Of a stretch of DNA of 33,089 bases, positions 1-9,079 are shown piece after piece. Numbering within the stretch: position 1 is the stretch's first letter; the number at the start of each line of letters is the position of its first letter. A program made the position numbers and the translations under genes. The notes beneath the pieces are model-generated. The model was not told the DNA's origin. It saw only the letters and a program-made list of their open reading frames with translations, and made no database searches. Origin of the DNA: Gammaproteobacteria bacterium (lineage in GTDB: Bacteria > Pseudomonadota > Gammaproteobacteria > UBA1113); assembly GCA_020051155.1 (NCBI GenBank), contig JAGVJK010000009.1, forward strand, positions 1-33,089, in the 5' to 3' direction.

Positions 1-95
1 CCTCACGATGGACACCCTTGCTTAGGCTAGTAGACCGGTTCGATTCAGCCTACGGTGGACTTTCACCACTTAGATCTACGTCATGCCCGGCGCAC
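1..95 (-). mobile_element. 5' end of a group II intron (partial, runs off the left edge)
   Basis: Read on the minus strand from position 95, the sequence begins GTGCGCCGGGCATG, a typical group II intron 5' end. The domain I motif GTGAAAGTCCAC follows, and then the run AAGGGTGTCCATCGTGAGG, which I recognise from bacterial group II introns. Only about 95 nt of domain I is in the window, so the reverse transcriptase/maturase ORF, if there is one, lies to the left. The 5' exon-intron junction is between 96 and 95. Short ORFs overlapping this stretch are not genes. The intron class cannot be set from this fragment. Confidence 0.85.
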
Positions 96-180
96 AACCA
101 CAAAATATTCCCTATCGGTAATATTTTCACCAGAAAATGCCAAGTTAATATGGTTAAAACGCTATTTTTTATACTTTTTG

Positions 181-209
181 TTTACATCACCTGCAATTAG
201 TACTACTAT
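181..209 (+). promoter_or_regulatory. candidate sigma-70 promoter for the first DUF4143 ATPase gene
   Basis: TTTACA at 181-186 and TACTAT at 204-209 are separated by 17 bp. This would start transcription near 216, about 23 nt before the ATG at 239. The gene has no convincing Shine-Dalgarno. The call rests on pattern only. Confidence 0.4.
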
Positions 210-238
210 TTGCAGAATCAGTCGTCATTTAGTTGATT

Positions 239-1414
239 ATGATGTTTAAACGAAGATTACATATGGAGCTCCCGGATTCTCAATCAGCCTTTTTGTGGGG
301 GGCCCGACAAACAGGTAAATCCTCTTACCTTAAGCAGCACTATCCTGATTCTATCTACTATGATTTGCTCGATACTCATGAAGTAATTCGTTTTACTAAA
401 TCACCTTTTATCTTTAGAGAAGAAGTTCTGGCATTATCCGCCGAGCTATTGGCAAAACCCATTATCGTTGACGAAATTCAAAAAGTTCCTGAGTTACTCA
501 ATGAAATACATTGGCTTATTGAAAATAGTCCTGCCTCTTTTATCCTGTGTGGTTCTAGCGCTAGAAAATTAAGAACACAAACGACAAATTTATTAGGCGG
601 ACGCGCTTGGCAATATAACTTTTACCCTTTAAGCTTCATAGAAATTCCAGAATTTGATTTGTTAACGGCATTAAGTCACGGCCTGATCCCAACTCATTAC
701 TTATCAAAAGAACAATATCTCAATCATCATTTGCAAGCTTACGTAGATATCTATCTAACAGAAGAAATTCGTAATGAAGGATTAACGCGTAACTTAGCTT
801 CCTTTGCAAGATTCTTAGATATTGTCGGCATTTCAAACGGTGAGATGATCAATGCCAGTAACATTGCTAGAGATTGCGGTGTTAGTCGCTCTACGGTACA
901 AGATTATTATCAAATTCTTGTGGACACTTTGCTCGGAGATTTTCTTTATCCTTTCCGCGATAAAATAAAACGAGACCTCATTACCAGCACACCCAAATTT
1001 TATTTATTTGATGTGGGCGTTGCTAACTATTTAGCAAAACAGCGTGTAACAGAGTTACAAGGCAGCGTTGCAGGCCAGAGCTTTGAACATTTCATTTTTA
1101 TGGAACTTCTAGCTTACCGCGGCATTACTCGACAATCTTTTGATATCACTTATTGGCGCACAAAAATGGGCTTAGAAGTAGATTTCATTCTTGGTAATGC
1201 CACTGTCGCTGTAGAAGTAAAAATCAGCGAGCAAGTTCACCTACAAGATTTGAAAGGTTTAGTTGCCTTTTGTGAAGAACATCCAGCAACAAAAGCCATT
1301 GTCATATCGCAAGATAAACGCCCTCGTCAATTACAAGTCAATGAAAACCTTACTATCTCTATCCTGCCGTGGGCTGTATTCTTAGAACAATTATGGACGC
1401 AAATGATTATTTAG
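239..1414 (+). CDS. AAA ATPase with DUF4143-type C-terminal nuclease-like domain (copy 1)
   Basis: This is a 391-residue protein of the ATP-binding AAA_14/DUF4143 group, whose cellular role is mostly unknown. Walker A is GARQTGKS at about residues 21-28, Walker B is IIVDE ending near 79, and a sensor-like stretch FILCGSS lies near 102-108. A winged-helix-like segment (about 205-230) precedes the C-terminal domain. That domain carries a PD-(D/E)XK-like pattern: E313-V-D315, then E326-V-K328. The reading frame opens at a TTG at 233, but I prefer the ATG at 239 (a second ATG follows directly). No good ribosome-binding site precedes either. The neighbours are a group II intron on the left and the end of nuoN, convergent, on the right. 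It is the first of three distinct relatives in this window. Confidence 0.85.
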   Translation: MMFKRRLHMELPDSQSAFLWGARQTGKSSYLKQHYPDSIYYDLLDTHEVIRFTKSPFIFREEVLALSAELLAKPIIVDEIQKVPELLNEIHWLIENSPASFILCGSSARKLRTQTTNLLGGRAWQYNFYPLSFIEIPEFDLLTALSHGLIPTHYLSKEQYLNHHLQAYVDIYLTEEIRNEGLTRNLASFARFLDIVGISNGEMINASNIARDCGVSRSTVQDYYQILVDTLLGDFLYPFRDKIKRDLITSTPKFYLFDVGVANYLAKQRVTELQGSVAGQSFEHFIFMELLAYRGITRQSFDITYWRTKMGLEVDFILGNATVAVEVKISEQVHLQDLKGLVAFCEEHPATKAIVISQDKRPRQLQVNENLTISILPWAVFLEQLWTQMII

Positions 1415-1604
1415 GTTTTGCTTATCAGAGATTATTTTACAACCTGTAATTGTTCAGGATAATAGAGAGGCTCTGCTCTGATCCCTATAGCAGCCAACAG
1501 AGATCGTGTCACAATACAGCACATCTCAACGTAGCGTGACACAAGTCGACTTACCCTGCTTTATTAAAGATTATTGAGATGACTTCGACAGCTCGATCCA
1601 CTCT

Positions 1605-3044
1605 TTAAAAGGCAGCGCGACACAGGCCCATCAATACTGCTGGGAACATTCCCAGGATTAATACCGAGAGCCCATTGATAGTCATAGCAACTCGCATGTC
1701 CATACTAGGTAATTCAATGTCGGTTTTCTTTATGGGTTCGTCGAAATACATGACTTTGACTACGCGCAAATAGTAGTACGCGCCGACAATGGCAAACAGC
1801 AAAGCCACCACCGCTAACCAAACTTGGCCAACGCTGATCACTGCTTCTAACACTGCGATTTTTGCCATGAAGCCCGCTAAGGGTGGAACTCCGGCCATGG
1901 AGAACATCACCAGTAACATCATAAAGGCTAACCAAGGATTTCGTGCATTCAAACCACGTAAGTCTTCAATGCGTTGGATGTCCACACCATCGCGGCTCAA
2001 CATTGAGACTAAACCGAAGGCGGCTAAGGACATGATGGCATAGATCAACGTATAAAACATAGAAGCACTATAACCGCTCGCGGTGCCAGCGATAATCCCC
2101 AGCAACATATACCCCATGTGTGCAATGGAAGAATAGGCTAACATTCGTTTAATATTGGTTTGCACAATTGCGACGATATTTCCCAAAACAATCGATAGCA
2201 CGGCAATCAAAATCAAACCATGCTGCCACGCCACATGCACGTCCGGTAAAGCTTCCGCCAGTAACCGCACCACTAAACCAAAAGCCGCAATTTTAGGACC
2301 TGTAGCAATCATCAACGTCACCGTGTTGGGTGAGCCGTCATACACATCCGGTACCCACATGTGAAAAGGCACCGCTCCCAATTTAAAGGCAATGCCCGCT
2401 AACACAAACACTAATCCAAACACGATAATCAAGTGTTGTCCTTGTGGTAATCCGACAATGGCCGACGCAATACTAGGAATGTCTACAGTCCCCGTAGCAC
2501 CATACAACATGGAAAGTCCATATAACAACATCCCCGAAGCCATGGCACCCATTACAAAATATTTCATCGATGCTTCAGCAAACACCGCCGCGTCACGGCG
2601 TAAAGCAATTAATGCATACAGCGGCAAAGTAAATAACTCTAAGCCCACATATAAAGAAATGAAACTATAAGAGGACACCAACACCATCATGCCCAATGCA
2701 GAAAATAATGTAAGAACATGATATTCCGTATAAGCCATTTTATGCTGTTTCAAATAATCCCTTGAGTACAACAATACGAAGGCCGTAATCACACAGACAA
2801 AAATAGTCAGCAATGCAGAAATTTTATCGAAAATCATATTACCGTAAAAAGCTACGGTCCGAGGTTGATCGTACATCAAGGCTGTAATCACTACGGCACC
2901 TAGCAACGTCACTTGCGACAAGCCATAAGTCCAGGGCGACGCTTTCTTTCCACTCCACAAGGAAACTAACAACGTCACGCACGTCATGATCAGCACAAAC
3001 CATTGTGGTGCTGCAAGCATTAAATCAGAAACTGGCACAGGCAT
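1605..3044 (-). CDS. nuoN: NADH-quinone oxidoreductase subunit N
   Basis: This is an antiporter-like membrane subunit of complex I and part of the proton-pumping arm. Its 479 residues are almost wholly hydrophobic, consistent with 14 helices. The conserved helix-5 glutamate is E136 in YVGLELFTLPLY, and the helix-7 lysine is in GIAFKLGAVPFHMW. It is the last gene of the nuo operon. Its ATG lies 18 nt after nuoM ends and follows a good GGAAGGA ribosome-binding site. No clear hairpin terminator follows in the 190 bp before the convergent ATPase gene. Confidence 0.97.
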   Translation of the reverse strand: MPVPVSDLMLAAPQWFVLIMTCVTLLVSLWSGKKASPWTYGLSQVTLLGAVVITALMYDQPRTVAFYGNMIFDKISALLTIFVCVITAFVLLYSRDYLKQHKMAYTEYHVLTLFSALGMMVLVSSYSFISLYVGLELFTLPLYALIALRRDAAVFAEASMKYFVMGAMASGMLLYGLSMLYGATGTVDIPSIASAIVGLPQGQHLIIVFGLVFVLAGIAFKLGAVPFHMWVPDVYDGSPNTVTLMIATGPKIAAFGLVVRLLAEALPDVHVAWQHGLILIAVLSIVLGNIVAIVQTNIKRMLAYSSIAHMGYMLLGIIAGTASGYSASMFYTLIYAIMSLAAFGLVSMLSRDGVDIQRIEDLRGLNARNPWLAFMMLLVMFSMAGVPPLAGFMAKIAVLEAVISVGQVWLAVVALLFAIVGAYYYLRVVKVMYFDEPIKKTDIELPSMDMRVAMTINGLSVLILGMFPAVLMGLCRAAF

Positions 3045-3062
3045 ATGATGTCTTTCCTTCCA

Positions 3063-4583
3063 TTACACTAATTTTGTTTGTAGGCTCAATTGTAATAAAT
3101 GGCCGATGGTGGTATGAAATACATTCAACAATGAGTCTGGATACACACCAAAGAAAATCACCGTGATTCCGAGCAACACTAAGACCGTCAACTCGGGCGC
3201 ACACAAATCTTTTAAAGCAGCAACACCCTCATTAGCAACGGGTCCGTAAAAAACTCGCTTATACATCCACAAAGTATAAGAGGCGCCTAACACCAAGGTG
3301 GTGGCTGCAAAAAAAGTAATCCAAAAGCTCGCTTTAAAGGTACTCAAAATAATCATGAATTCGCCGACAAAACCAGAAGTGCCGGGTAAGGCCACATTAG
3401 ACATAGCAAATAACATGAAAAGCGCCGCAAAAATTGGCATGCGATGCGCGACGCCACCGTAATCACTGATTAAACGACTATGCAAACGATCGTAGAGAAT
3501 CCCTACCCCGAAGAACATGGCGCCCGTACTAAAGGCATGGGAAATCATTTGCATCATCGCGCCTTCTAAACTTAAAAAAGCATCCTTGGTATTTCCCGTA
3601 CGCGCAATGATCATATACACCATAAAACAACCTAGGGTGGCAAATCCCATATGAGCAATAGAAGAGTAAGCGATCAATCGCTTCATATCCGTTTGGCCAA
3701 TCGCCACCATTCCGATATACACAATGGCAATCAACGATAAAACTATCATTAACCAATCTAAATGCTGACAAGCATCCGGTACAATGGGCATGCTAAAACG
3801 CAAGAAACCATACACCCCCATTTTTAACATCAAAGCCGCCAGCACCACGGAGCCACCAGCAGGTGCTTCTGTATGCGCATCAGGTAACCACGTATGCACG
3901 GGCCACATAGGCACCTTCACCGCAAAGGCCGTTAAAAACGCAATGAAAATAAAAATTTGCTCATTCATGGTGAGCTTCAATTGATAAAAATCTAAAATGG
4001 CAAAACTCGAGGAATGAAACCGCATGTATAAAATCGCGATCAACATCAACGCTGAGCCTAAAAAGGTATACAGAAAAAACTTAATCGAGGCATAAGTACG
4101 ATTGGGTCCACCCCACATCCCGATACAAAGGTACATGGGAATCAACATCCCTTCCCAAAAAATATAGAATAAGATGGAATCGATAGCAGCAAACACACCC
4201 ACCATCATGCCTTGCATAATGAGAAACGCTGCCATGTATTGTGCTACTCGAGTTTTAATCGCATACCATGCAGCAATTACTACCACCAAGGTGGTAAAGG
4301 TGGTCAACGCGATCATTGGCATGGAAATACCATCCACCCCTAAGTTGTAATAAATACCATAACGCGGAATCCATCCCACATATTCAGCAAATTGCATCTG
4401 ATAAGAATTCGTATCAAACCCCAGATACAATGGCACGCACAATCCCAAACACACTAAGGAAGTAATCAACGCAATCAGTCGCGCACGAGTCGCATGTTCA
4501 TCGCCACCGGTTAACAAACACAGCGACCCGCCCACAATCGGTACCCAAATCAATAAGCTCAGTAATGGTATATTGGCTAACAT
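3063..4583 (-). CDS. nuoM: NADH-quinone oxidoreductase subunit M
   Basis: This is the second antiporter-like proton-pumping subunit of complex I, with 506 residues (the usual length). Key charged residues are present: E144 in FYIFWEGMLIPMY, at the same number as the essential glutamate of E. coli NuoM, and K223 in AVKVPMWPVHTWLPDAHTEAP. It lies between nuoL (9 nt upstream) and nuoN in the operon. The membrane arm appears intact, with no frameshift. Confidence 0.97.
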   Translation of the reverse strand: MLANIPLLSLLIWVPIVGGSLCLLTGGDEHATRARLIALITSLVCLGLCVPLYLGFDTNSYQMQFAEYVGWIPRYGIYYNLGVDGISMPMIALTTFTTLVVVIAAWYAIKTRVAQYMAAFLIMQGMMVGVFAAIDSILFYIFWEGMLIPMYLCIGMWGGPNRTYASIKFFLYTFLGSALMLIAILYMRFHSSSFAILDFYQLKLTMNEQIFIFIAFLTAFAVKVPMWPVHTWLPDAHTEAPAGGSVVLAALMLKMGVYGFLRFSMPIVPDACQHLDWLMIVLSLIAIVYIGMVAIGQTDMKRLIAYSSIAHMGFATLGCFMVYMIIARTGNTKDAFLSLEGAMMQMISHAFSTGAMFFGVGILYDRLHSRLISDYGGVAHRMPIFAALFMLFAMSNVALPGTSGFVGEFMIILSTFKASFWITFFAATTLVLGASYTLWMYKRVFYGPVANEGVAALKDLCAPELTVLVLLGITVIFFGVYPDSLLNVFHTTIGHLLQLSLQTKLV

Positions 4584-4592
4584 GCAATGTTC

Positions 4593-6566
4593 CTAAAAGA
4601 TAACCCAAATTAAAAAAACCACTAATCCTAGGATCATGGCAAAGGCATAATGATACAAATAACCGGTTTGTAAGCGACGCAAGGTTAAAGACAACCATTC
4701 AATCGCTCGTCCGGAACCATTCACCAAGGTATCATCAATCAATTCACGATCTGTCACTTCGTACATCCAGCGTGCTAAACGGCGTCCACCGCGTACAAAC
4801 ACCAACTGATTAAAATCATCAAAACCATACTTCATGACGAGAACGCGATAAATCCAAGAAAAACGTCTAGCCATCCACACTGGTAATGTTGTAAAGCGGC
4901 CATAGCAAATCCAAGCGACCGCAATGCCTGATAAAGCAAACCAAAAGGGCAACGTAGTAACACTATGCAACACCATTTGCCATACACCATGGAACTCTTC
5001 CGCAGTAATGCGCAACACATCATGTTGCGGCAAGACAGTAATTGAATGCCCTAGTAAAGAAAAATCGGTGGGATATAACATGGCACGAATCATCAGCCCA
5101 CCTAAAATGATGGAAGGCACTGCCAGCGCCAATAATGGCCCCGTGATCACCGCTTTTGTTTCATGCAAATGTTCTCGCACATGCTGATCCATGCGCTCTT
5201 CACCGTGAAAAGTTAAAAACAATGCGCGGAAAATATAAAGTGCTGTAACAAAAGAACCTATCAATACACAAATATAAGCATATCCCGCGCCTGGTATCGT
5301 CGCGGCATGAATCGCTTCGATGATGCCATCCTTCGAGAAAAATCCTGAAAAAGGTGGTATCGCCGCCAAGGACAATGCACCAATAAAAAACGTCAGATAA
5401 GTAATCGGCATGTATTTGCGTAAACCACCCATTTGCCGCATATCTTGCTCATGATGCATCGCAACAATCACGGAACCCGCTGCTAAGAACAATAAAGCTT
5501 TAAAAGCCGCATGGGTAATCAAATGAAACATCCCCGCTGCATAGGCAGATGCACCCAACGCCGCCATCATATAACCCAGTTGTGACAAGGTGGAATACGC
5601 AACTACACGTTTAATATCATGTTGCACCACTGCTAAAAAGCCAGTAAACAATGCACCTGTAGCACCGATGACTAACACCAAGGACAAGGCTGTTGCTGAA
5701 TATTCAAAAATAGGCGACATCCGACAAATCATAAAGATACCGGCGGTCACCATGGTAGCCGCATGGATCAAGGCAGAAATTGGCGTTGGACCTTCCATGG
5801 ATTCTGGCAACCACACATGCAATGGCACTTGCGCTGATTTACCCATCGCACCAATCAACAATAAAATACTGATAACCGACACCACGGAGGAAGAAGTTCC
5901 CGAGACAATGCTCATCGTGGGGTTGCTCGCCGCAAATTGTGGCATTTGGCTAAAGACCGGCACGTAATCCAAGGTACCAAAATAATTTAAGACTGCAGCA
6001 ATCGCCAAAATAAAACCAAAGTCCCCCACCCGATTCACTAAGAAGGCTTTCAAACCACCAAAGTTTGCCGCAGGTCGATTAAACCAAAACCCGATGAGCA
6101 AGTAAGATACTAAGCCCACGCCTTCCCAACCAAAAAACAATTGGAAAAAGTTATTGGCCGTCACCAACATCAACATAGCAAAGGTAAATCCAGAAATATA
6201 ACTGAAGAATCGAACTTGGCCTTTATCCTCTTCCATGTAGCCCACACTATAAATGTGTACGGCTAAGGAAACGAAATTCACCGTCACCATCATCAGCGCA
6301 GTCAACTGATCCACTAAGAATCCCACATGGAATTGAAAGGAGCCACTGATGAGCCACGTATACAAATTACTATTCGAAGCTCCACCATCAAAAAGAACCA
6401 GCTTCGCCACATACACAGACAATAAAAATGAAAGAGACATCAAGCCAATCGTAATGGCATGGGCCATTCTTGTCGGCATAATCCGACACCACAAGCCCGT
6501 CAACAAACAGCCAAGCAAAGGAGCAAATACAATTGCAATCGTCAGGTTATGAATCACGTCTGTCAC
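4593..6566 (-). CDS. nuoL: NADH-quinone oxidoreductase subunit L
   Basis: This is the distal antiporter-like subunit of complex I, with 657 residues. The core has conserved E148 (FFGWEGVGLVSYLLIGFW) and the lysine of MGKSAQVPLHVWLPESMEGP, followed by the HAATMVTAG motif. The C-terminal part, from about residue 500, is consistent with the long lateral helix and final anchor of NuoL, ending in a hydrophobic segment. It starts 3 nt after nuoK stops, so the two are probably translationally coupled. Confidence 0.97.
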   Translation of the reverse strand: MTDVIHNLTIAIVFAPLLGCLLTGLWCRIMPTRMAHAITIGLMSLSFLLSVYVAKLVLFDGGASNSNLYTWLISGSFQFHVGFLVDQLTALMMVTVNFVSLAVHIYSVGYMEEDKGQVRFFSYISGFTFAMLMLVTANNFFQLFFGWEGVGLVSYLLIGFWFNRPAANFGGLKAFLVNRVGDFGFILAIAAVLNYFGTLDYVPVFSQMPQFAASNPTMSIVSGTSSSVVSVISILLLIGAMGKSAQVPLHVWLPESMEGPTPISALIHAATMVTAGIFMICRMSPIFEYSATALSLVLVIGATGALFTGFLAVVQHDIKRVVAYSTLSQLGYMMAALGASAYAAGMFHLITHAAFKALLFLAAGSVIVAMHHEQDMRQMGGLRKYMPITYLTFFIGALSLAAIPPFSGFFSKDGIIEAIHAATIPGAGYAYICVLIGSFVTALYIFRALFLTFHGEERMDQHVREHLHETKAVITGPLLALAVPSIILGGLMIRAMLYPTDFSLLGHSITVLPQHDVLRITAEEFHGVWQMVLHSVTTLPFWFALSGIAVAWICYGRFTTLPVWMARRFSWIYRVLVMKYGFDDFNQLVFVRGGRRLARWMYEVTDRELIDDTLVNGSGRAIEWLSLTLRRLQTGYLYHYAFAMILGLVVFLIWVIF

Positions 6567-6569
6567 GAT

Positions 6570-6875
6570 TTATCCTTTCAATATATTTAATTCTTCTACT
6601 TTGATGCTGTTGCGTTTACGGAACAACACCATCAAAATCGCCAAACCAATGGCGGTTTCTGCAGCCGCCACGGCTAAAATAAAAAAGACGAACACTTGAC
6701 CCACGGTATTATTTAAATAATGGGAAAAGGCAATAAAATTGGTATTCACTGATAACAGCATTAATTCAATACACATTAAAATGAGAATCAAGTTTTTACG
6801 GTTTAAGATAATTCCAGCTAAGCTAATGCCAAACAACACGGCACTGACACTTAAATAGGTGGATAAAGAAATCAT
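6570..6875 (-). CDS. nuoK: NADH-quinone oxidoreductase subunit K
   Basis: This is a small three-helix membrane subunit of complex I, 101 residues from the chosen start MISLSTYL. That start (CAT at 6873-6875) follows a strong GAGGAG ribosome-binding site at 6881-6886 and gives the usual family length. It falls 1 nt after the TAA of nuoJ (6877-6879). An in-frame start at 6908 would add 11 residues and run into nuoJ, and is less likely. The conserved glutamates of helices 2 and 3 are seen in [10 protein letters not shown] and [11 protein letters not shown]. Confidence 0.96.
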   Translation of the reverse strand: MISLSTYLSVSAVLFGISLAGIILNRKNLILILMCIELMLLSVNTNFIAFSHYLNNTVGQVFVFFILAVAAAETAIGLAILMVLFRKRNSIKVEELNILKG

Positions 6876-6876
6876 A

Positions 6877-7521
6877 TTATTCTCCTCGCGCCGGTTGCTC
6901 AGGCCCACCGATATCGCTAGCGCCTGAAAATTTTTCCGAAGGCATTTTCAGCACTTGTAATCGATCACCCTTCGTTGCTGCTAATTGCACATCGATATTC
7001 TGGGAACGACGGTTTCCCTTGTGTCTCGCGGCTAAGCTCACTGCGGCAATGATCGCTACTAATAAAATAACGGAGGTCACTTCAACAGGATAAGCATATT
7101 GCGTATAAAGCACTGCGCCGAGCGCTTTAATATTGCTATAGTCCGCAGGATGCTGTACTGAGGTCAACACAGCAAAATGTGTGGGTGAAATCACATACAT
7201 CATCAAAGCCAACATGCCCAGCATTAACACAATACCCACTGGCAAATAACGCACAAAGGCACCTTTCTCATGGCTCACAATATCCATATTGAGTAACATT
7301 ACCACGAATAAGAACAGCGTCATGACCGCGCCGACATAAACAAAAATTAAAATAAGCGCTAAAAATTCCGCTTCTAATAGCAACCATAAAACCGAGCTAG
7401 CCACAAAACATGCTACTAAAAATAATGCACTATAAATCGTATTGCGTGACACGATCATCGCCAACGCACTGCCAATCAGCATGACTGAAAAGACGACAAA
7501 CACCAGTGATTCAATGTACAT
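6877..7521 (-). CDS. nuoJ: NADH-quinone oxidoreductase subunit J
   Basis: This is a membrane subunit of complex I with five predicted helices and 214 residues. The third helix has the conserved glycine/tyrosine-rich [19 protein letters not shown], the segment that can carry a pi-bulge in complex I structures. The last 50 residues are polar. The ATG follows a GAAGGATAGAGC leader with a good ribosome-binding site. It is followed at once by nuoK. Confidence 0.96.
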   Translation of the reverse strand: MYIESLVFVVFSVMLIGSALAMIVSRNTIYSALFLVACFVASSVLWLLLEAEFLALILIFVYVGAVMTLFLFVVMLLNMDIVSHEKGAFVRYLPVGIVLMLGMLALMMYVISPTHFAVLTSVQHPADYSNIKALGAVLYTQYAYPVEVTSVILLVAIIAAVSLAARHKGNRRSQNIDVQLAATKGDRLQVLKMPSEKFSGASDIGGPEQPARGE

Positions 7522-7532
7522 GCTCTATCCTT

Positions 7533-8030
7533 CTAACGGAATGCTGCATCATCAGCTTTGTCTCGAGCAATGTCTTGCTCAAACTCATCGCCAATGGCTA
7601 ACAGTTCTTGTTTATTCATAATATTCTGACCCCGTTGCGTAAAATGATAATTTTTCAAGGTCGTTTCCACAATGGAATCCACTGGGCAAGATTCTTCACA
7701 AAAACCACAATAGATACACTTAAATAAATCAATTTCATAAACCGTCGTCCGACGTGAATTATCCGCACGCGGCGCCGCTTCAATGGTAATGGCCAACGCT
7801 GGGCACACTGCTTCACATAGTTTGCAAGCAATGCAACGCTCTTCGCCATTAGGATAACGACGTAAAGCATGTAACCCACGAAAACGCGGAGAGGTGGGTG
7901 TGCTTTCCTCAGGAAATTGAATCGTCACTTTTTTTGAAAATAAGTAACGGCCGGTTAATTTCATACCGACTAACAGTTCCCACAAGGTGAAACTTTTTAT
8001 TTTTTCAAGAAATTGACTCATCAAGATCAC
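7533..8030 (-). CDS. nuoI: NADH-quinone oxidoreductase subunit I (2x[4Fe-4S] ferredoxin)
   Basis: This peripheral-arm subunit carries clusters N6a and N6b and passes electrons towards NuoB. Two CxxCxxCxxxCP motifs are complete: C66, C69, C72, C76 and C105, C108, C111, C115. The length is 165 residues. The start is uncertain. A GTG at 8028-8030 sits 4 nt after AGAGG, and an in-frame ATG at 8019-8021 sits 13 nt after it and would give 162 residues. It lies between nuoH and nuoJ. Confidence 0.96.
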   Translation of the reverse strand: MILMSQFLEKIKSFTLWELLVGMKLTGRYLFSKKVTIQFPEESTPTSPRFRGLHALRRYPNGEERCIACKLCEAVCPALAITIEAAPRADNSRRTTVYEIDLFKCIYCGFCEESCPVDSIVETTLKNYHFTQRGQNIMNKQELLAIGDEFEQDIARDKADDAAFR

Positions 8031-8046
8031 TCTACCTCTTCAGCTC

Positions 8047-9072
8047 CTAGGTAAACCAGGGTGGAATGCGCATTTCAATCGCAAGCCCCACCACCACAAT
8101 CCACAGAATGGTAATTGGAATTAATATCTTCCAACCCAATCGCATGATTTGATCATAACGATATCTGGGGAAGGTTGCTCGAATCCAAAGAAACACAAAC
8201 ATGAAAAACCAGGTTTTTAACACAAACCAAATAACGCCTGGCACAAAAGCAAGTAAATTGCCTAAGAGAGGAATGCCTTGAAATGGTGATAGCCATCCAC
8301 CAAAAAAGAAGGTGGTCACCACCGCGCAAATCAAAATAATGTTGGCATACTCACCTAAAAAGAAACAAGCGAAGGCCATACCAGAATATTCCACATGAAA
8401 ACCAGCCACAATTTCTGACTCGCCTTCCGCCATATCAAAGGGATGACGGTTGGTTTCCGCTACACCCGAAATAAAATACACGACAAAGATTGGCAGCAAC
8501 GGCAACCAATACCAATGCCAAAAGCCGCCGGATTGGTGTTGCACGATCTCCATCAAATTAGCACTATCCGCCGCCATCAATACCACCACAATGGCAAAGC
8601 CCATCGCTATTTCATAGGATAATACTTGCGCCGCCGAGCGCATGGCACCAAAAAATGCGTATTTAGAATTAGAAGCCCAACCCGAAATTAAAATGCTATA
8701 AACACCGAGCGAGGTAATCGCTAATAAATATAAAACCCCGGCATTCACATTCGCTAACACCCAACCATCAGCAAAGGGAATCACCGCCCATGCAGCAAGC
8801 GCTGGTGCAATTGCTAAGATTGGTGCAAATAAAAATAGAACCGGATTCGATGCACTAGGAATAATCATTTCTTTAAATAATAATTTCAGCGCATCAGCAA
8901 TGGGTTGCCCCAATCCTAAAAATCCCACACGATTAGGTCCAACACGTGCTTGCATGTAGCCAATGACTTTGCGTTCCGCATAGGTCAAATACGCCACTGA
9001 CAATAACACTGGCACCAAAATCACTAAGATTTTTGCAATGATTATCAGCAATGTGAATAAATCAGTCATCAT
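8047..9072 (-). CDS. nuoH: NADH-quinone oxidoreductase subunit H
   Basis: This membrane subunit forms the quinone chamber at the junction with the peripheral arm. Its 341 residues have eight or nine hydrophobic helices. Family signatures are the N-terminal [19 protein letters not shown], the cytosolic loop [20 protein letters not shown] with its cluster of acidic residues, and [13 protein letters not shown] near the C-terminus. It starts with two adjacent ATGs (9072 or 9069) 7 nt after nuoG ends. Confidence 0.97.
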   Translation of the reverse strand: MMTDLFTLLIIIAKILVILVPVLLSVAYLTYAERKVIGYMQARVGPNRVGFLGLGQPIADALKLLFKEMIIPSASNPVLFLFAPILAIAPALAAWAVIPFADGWVLANVNAGVLYLLAITSLGVYSILISGWASNSKYAFFGAMRSAAQVLSYEIAMGFAIVVVLMAADSANLMEIVQHQSGGFWHWYWLPLLPIFVVYFISGVAETNRHPFDMAEGESEIVAGFHVEYSGMAFACFFLGEYANIILICAVVTTFFFGGWLSPFQGIPLLGNLLAFVPGVIWFVLKTWFFMFVFLWIRATFPRYRYDQIMRLGWKILIPITILWIVVVGLAIEMRIPPWFT

Positions 9073-9079
9073 ATGTGTT

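Noticed and set aside
18..249. Two short open frames at the left edge
   Set aside because: They overlap intron RNA and promoter-like sequence, with no ribosome-binding site or recognisable product.
1506..1542. GTGTCAC / GTGACAC inverted repeat between ATPase copy 1 and nuoN
   Set aside because: The 7-bp arms are 23 nt apart and no T-tract follows, so it does not support a terminator or an attachment site.
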